From Stentor coeruleus (lineage: Eukaryota; Ciliophora; Heterotrichea; Heterotrichida; Stentoridae), in contig MPUH01000053.1 in assembly GCA_001970955.1 (NCBI GenBank), positions 62,001 to 126,000 of the forward strand: a stretch of DNA of 64,000 nucleotides. The letters are read 5' to 3'. Below, piece after piece: positions 61,150-64,000 of the stretch (position 1 is the stretch's first letter; every line of letters begins with the position of its first letter). The position numbers and the translations under genes are program-made. A model generated the notes under the pieces. The model was not told the DNA's origin. It was given only the letters and a program-made list of their open reading frames with translations, and searched no databases.

Positions 61150-61924
61150 GCTGGGTTAGAGTTTATGAAATTAAAGTTTTTTTTTTGGCAAGCTGGAAAT
61201 AAGGATGGTTGATTGAGGTATGGATTTAATATAACAGTTACTAGGAGAGAATAGTTTATTATTAGTGAAAGGAAAAAATAAGATATTTAAGTAGTTGGGG
61301 TTTTATATTATTTCAAAATTAATACCAAAAAAGTGTTAGGTAAATAATTAAATACTTAATCTTTATAATGATATTTTGATACTTAATATGCAATATTTTT
61401 AGAAACTATCAATATTTATCATCATAAGTTATTGAATTTAAATATTTCATCCTACCTCAGAAACCTCCAAACTTTTTTCTAATCCTCTACAAACATTTAA
61501 AATATATAAAATTATTAGTTATAGTCAAGCTTCTTCAGTACAAAATCCAACTTTTCTTTGATCTTCTCAAGTTTTCAGTGCATATGAAAATTAAAATATA
61601 CATAGACTATAATTTTTAACACCTAATCATGTTTCTTCATATAAAAACTATTCAAACAAAAATTTATTCTTAGTCTTAGTTTCATCTAAATGTGTTTTTT
61701 TCTATAAAATTAAAATCTAAATATAAAAAAAACAGCTTCATAAAGTTTTTTATTGCTTTTATATATTAAATTCATATTAAGCTATTTATGAAAAATATGT
61801 AAGTTATATATAGTAAAAATCTACTAGGTAAAAAAAAAGGTTTTCTCTTAGATTAGCATACTTACTGAGGGTAAGTTTTAAATTGAAATATTGATGGGCT
61901 AATTAGAACTTTTTTATTTATTTA
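61150..61924. other. AT-rich gap
   Basis: No gene recognised. G-rich on the plus strand near the PRL start, then mixed. Confidence 0.5.
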
Positions 61925-62411
61925 GTCTTTTATTAGACTTGGAAATTATCCTTCTTTGGTATTCATTTAGATTAATCAAAGACCTTTCTATAAAGCAAAG
62001 AAGGCTTTTTTTATAAATAAAAGCAACCATAAAAAATTATAACGTCAAAAGTTAGACAGTCTTGGACTTTGTTTACCTTAAGGTTTTCTTCTTAGCTATA
62101 GGCAATACCCAAATCCTCTTCATAAGAAATTAATCGCAAGCTCTTAGAATAATTATATATTTTTGATAAATCATATAAGAGACTTGGTTTAAGATTCTTT
62201 GAAAAAAAATACAATTTTTGGTTTAAATAAATCCTAAAGGTAACTTTGTGTAAATTTTTTTTGCAATTAACCCGATTTTATATTCAATCGAATTTGTCCT
62301 ATCTCGGCATGTTTTCCCTAAGCAACCTTTCAAAGCTTCTTTTTTATGAGTTATTTGAGTACAGTTTCTTAACCTATTTGCTGTTTTTCTTACAACAATA
62401 TCCCTATAGCG
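61925..62411 (-). pseudogene. Decayed coding sequence, possibly a Tc1/mariner-like transposase relic
   Basis: The minus strand has an open 62-codon frame (62411-62223) reading RDIVVRKTANRLRN and KTCRDRTNSIEYKIGLIAKK, ending at a TAA. Further on, with several stops, come LRLISYEEDLGIAYS, EENLKVNKVQDC and TFDVIIFYGCFY. The basic helix-turn-helix-like first part and the VxxxYGCF motif recall the DNA-binding end and the VMVWGCF segment of Tc1/mariner transposases, but the likeness is weak. It has about five stops overall. It may instead be an old host gene. Confidence 0.35.
61951..62015 (+). other. 9-bp perfect hairpin arms followed by a T-run
   Basis: CCTTCTTTG pairs with CAAAGAAGG about 47 bases later, followed by C and seven T. 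Two smaller hairpins lie just upstream (61861-61875 and about 61923-61940). It could be a Pol III-type RNA end, a transposon end, or chance; it overlaps the decayed coding stretch. Confidence 0.25.
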
Positions 62412-62487
62412 TCACTTTCCCATATATTCCCATCTATAATTTTTAAACCTTTAATAAACTTTATCATCAATCCTTTTACATATAAAA

Positions 62488-63591
62488 ATGGGTTGCTGTA
62501 CTAGTACAAAAAACACTTCACCTTCATTCATGTATTGTAAAAAGCTCCAGGAAGCTATAGAAAGAAACAATATCAAAGCTCTTAATGAAATACATAAAAC
62601 TTTTTCACACGAAGAAAACAAAACAGTGATTGATGAGCCATTTATAACCATTCATGAACTTAACATGAGCCCATTAGCTTATGCTTTATGGGTTGGTAGG
62701 CTTAATGCGTTTTTACATTTGCATAAGAAGATGGGGGCAAGTCTTGTATCAATGGAAAATCTTTTTGTGCAACAAGGAAAAACACCTTTAGAAATATTGT
62801 GTCTGAATGGGAATTTAGAAGTCCTTCAGTATTATTTACCTGTATTTTTAAGTTGTTCTCATCCAGAAGTTGCCCCTCCACTTGATGATAGTGTTTCTGT
62901 TGACTTTCAGAAGTCAACATTAGTGGAGACTAAACTGAATCATACTTATACGCCTATACATTTGGCATGCGAACATGGGAATATTCATATTATTGACTTT
63001 GTTTTTAAGTACTTCAAAGGTAAACCGATTATCCCACAAATACTAGATTTAGATTTCCAAGATGAGAGTTCTGGAGAAAATTGTGCACTTATTGCTTGTA
63101 GGAAGGGAAATTATCCAATGGTTAAGTTTTTAAATGAGGTGTGTGGGGCTAATTTTCGCGTTTTGAATAAAAGGTATGAGAATGCTGTGCTGATAACAGC
63201 TGCGGCTAGTAAAAGAAGGCCAACTCACAATTATTATGATGTTTTTGTTTATTTGATTGATGTTGTTAAGCTTGATATTACATATATGCATGAAGAAGTT
63301 ATGCTTTTACTTGAAGATCGGACTATGATAAGGTTCTTTGAAAGCAAGTTACAGAAAAAAGGTATAACAAGTCTTAAAAATACAGTTGAAAAGAAATATG
63401 AAATATCTCGGCCTAGTATACCTGTTTCTAAAGAAGAACTTATTATTGAAGAACAAGGGGATAATTTTCAGCTTAGAAAGGCTATAGATGATCTTGATGA
63501 TAATACACAAAGTGTGTTAAGCTCGATTCAGCCTGAAGACTTTAGACCAATAACTCCTTTTTTAAGTACAATGACTTTAGATGGCAAGTAA
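62488..63591 (+). CDS. Acylated ankyrin-repeat protein
   Basis: 367 residues, single exon, starting MGCCTSTKN, a strong N-myristoylation plus palmitoylation signal, so it is probably held at a membrane. Ankyrin-type repeats cover ~18-260, for example SPLAYALWVGRLNAFLHL, TPLEILCLNGNLEVLQYY, TPIHLACEHGNIHIIDFV and NCALIACRKGNYPMVKFL. The C-terminal ~100 residues are charged and disordered-looking. Ankyrin repeats bind proteins; the partner is unknown. Confidence 0.87.
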   Translation: MGCCTSTKNTSPSFMYCKKLQEAIERNNIKALNEIHKTFSHEENKTVIDEPFITIHELNMSPLAYALWVGRLNAFLHLHKKMGASLVSMENLFVQQGKTPLEILCLNGNLEVLQYYLPVFLSCSHPEVAPPLDDSVSVDFQKSTLVETKLNHTYTPIHLACEHGNIHIIDFVFKYFKGKPIIPQILDLDFQDESSGENCALIACRKGNYPMVKFLNEVCGANFRVLNKRYENAVLITAAASKRRPTHNYYDVFVYLIDVVKLDITYMHEEVMLLLEDRTMIRFFESKLQKKGITSLKNTVEKKYEISRPSIPVSKEELIIEEQGDNFQLRKAIDDLDDNTQSVLSSIQPEDFRPITPFLSTMTLDGK

Positions 63592-64000
63592 CTAATGATA
63601 GAATCAAAAATAATTAATTGAAAATTATGCTAGTTGATAGAGAGCGAAGCATTATGCCTTAGAATTATAAATATATTGTTGATGATTTATATTTATGATT
63701 GTTGTAAGTTTGTAAAGAATTTCTATTATGTAAGTAATGTAATTATAATAGAATTTTTGTATATAAAGTTATGCTTTTTACTAAGTTTTTGAGTAGTTTA
63801 ATATAGTTTTATAAAGATCTTATTAATACTTCTGAGGCTATTGCTAATGTTATGCTAGTATTATGTTTAATTAAGATATTTATATTTATCGTAATTTGAA
63901 TATAATAATTATAGTCGTATGACACTATTTTTTTTACTTTATAGAATTATTTCTAGATAATTAAATTATATGTCTGTGATTTTGTCTGGTCTCAAGACGG
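63592..64000. other. Right-edge AT-rich sequence
   Basis: 409 bases after the ankyrin gene. No gene, RNA or repeat recognised; the last ~20 bases are less AT-rich and may lead into the next feature. Confidence 0.5.

Noticed and set aside
61852-61875. GATTAGCAT shared with U6 snRNA and ATACTTAC resembling the 5' end of U1
   Set aside because: The flanking conserved U6 and U1 parts (ACAGAGA box, stem-loop sequences, Sm site) are missing.
62246-62446. 66-codon plus-strand frame rich in Phe and Leu
   Set aside because: Non-ATG start, low complexity, and the opposite strand has the better protein-like frame.
1-64000. Operon-like metabolic cluster, CRISPR, prophage or retroviral element
   Set aside because: Looked for on both strands; no reverse transcriptase, integrase, capsid, spacer array or pathway cluster was seen.

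Overview
The window is a compact, AT-rich stretch of a ciliate macronuclear genome, most likely a heterotrich of the Stentor type. Four things point there. Coding uses the standard code: TAA, TAG and TGA all end clear genes, and Trp is TGG. The ten introns I could place are all exactly 15 nt (GTA...AG). Genes sit 10 to a few hundred bases apart. The gene set is typical of a ciliate: centrin, ARMC2, an ERK7/MAPK15-like kinase, many protein kinases, TPR proteins, a K+ channel and a PRL phosphatase. No prokaryotic features, CRISPR arrays, rRNA or convincing tRNA genes were seen.

Layout. 1-5.6 kb (minus): an inositol polyphosphate 5-phosphatase running off the left edge, an AGC kinase, and a CLEC16A/FPL-domain protein with three 15-nt introns. 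6-18.3 kb (minus): a large Sec7 ARF-GEF of the BIG type, a decayed gene, a KCNH-like K+ channel, a 1.36-kb gene-free gap, and a STE20-like kinase with a zinc-ribbon and proline-rich N terminus. 18.6-22.7 kb: a p24 cargo receptor and a NADAR protein (minus), then topoisomerase III with zinc knuckles (plus). 22.7-28.7 kb: a poorly coding stretch with at least two decayed genes around a small Cys-rich protein and a RING/coiled-coil protein.

28.7-38 kb is dense. It holds a head-to-tail minus-strand trio (RA-like/PH protein, ARMC2, TPR protein; gaps of 20 and 13 nt), a TBC Rab-GAP, a tiny MGCG protein, centrin, a hypothetical protein and the MAPK. 38-50.4 kb: two related large TPR genes in opposite orientation, with an R2R3 MYB protein and an Hsp110 between them. 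Hsp110 has a perfect three-unit heat-shock element just upstream. 51-64 kb: a GRIP golgin, a dCACHE membrane protein, cytochrome c1, succinyl-CoA synthetase beta, a GST, a degenerate kinesin-14-like protein, a PRL phosphatase and an acylated ankyrin protein.

Functionally the genes are a mixed housekeeping, traffic and ciliary set: ARF-GEF, p24, golgin, TBC and CLEC16A for membrane traffic; ARMC2, centrin and MAPK15-like for cilia and basal bodies; cytochrome c1 and SCS-beta for mitochondria. I see no operon-like pathway and no clearly new multi-gene system.

Assembly caution: eight single-N positions are each flanked by two copies of the same sequence, so they look like unmerged contig overlaps. 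Two more direct duplications lack an N, and one of them (73 bp) breaks the Hsp110 frame. Several apparent gene breaks are therefore artefacts. The more interesting biology is the 15-nt introns, the mirror-image G/C strand skew in divergent intergenic regions, the gene fossils in the long gaps, and a few unusual domain combinations.
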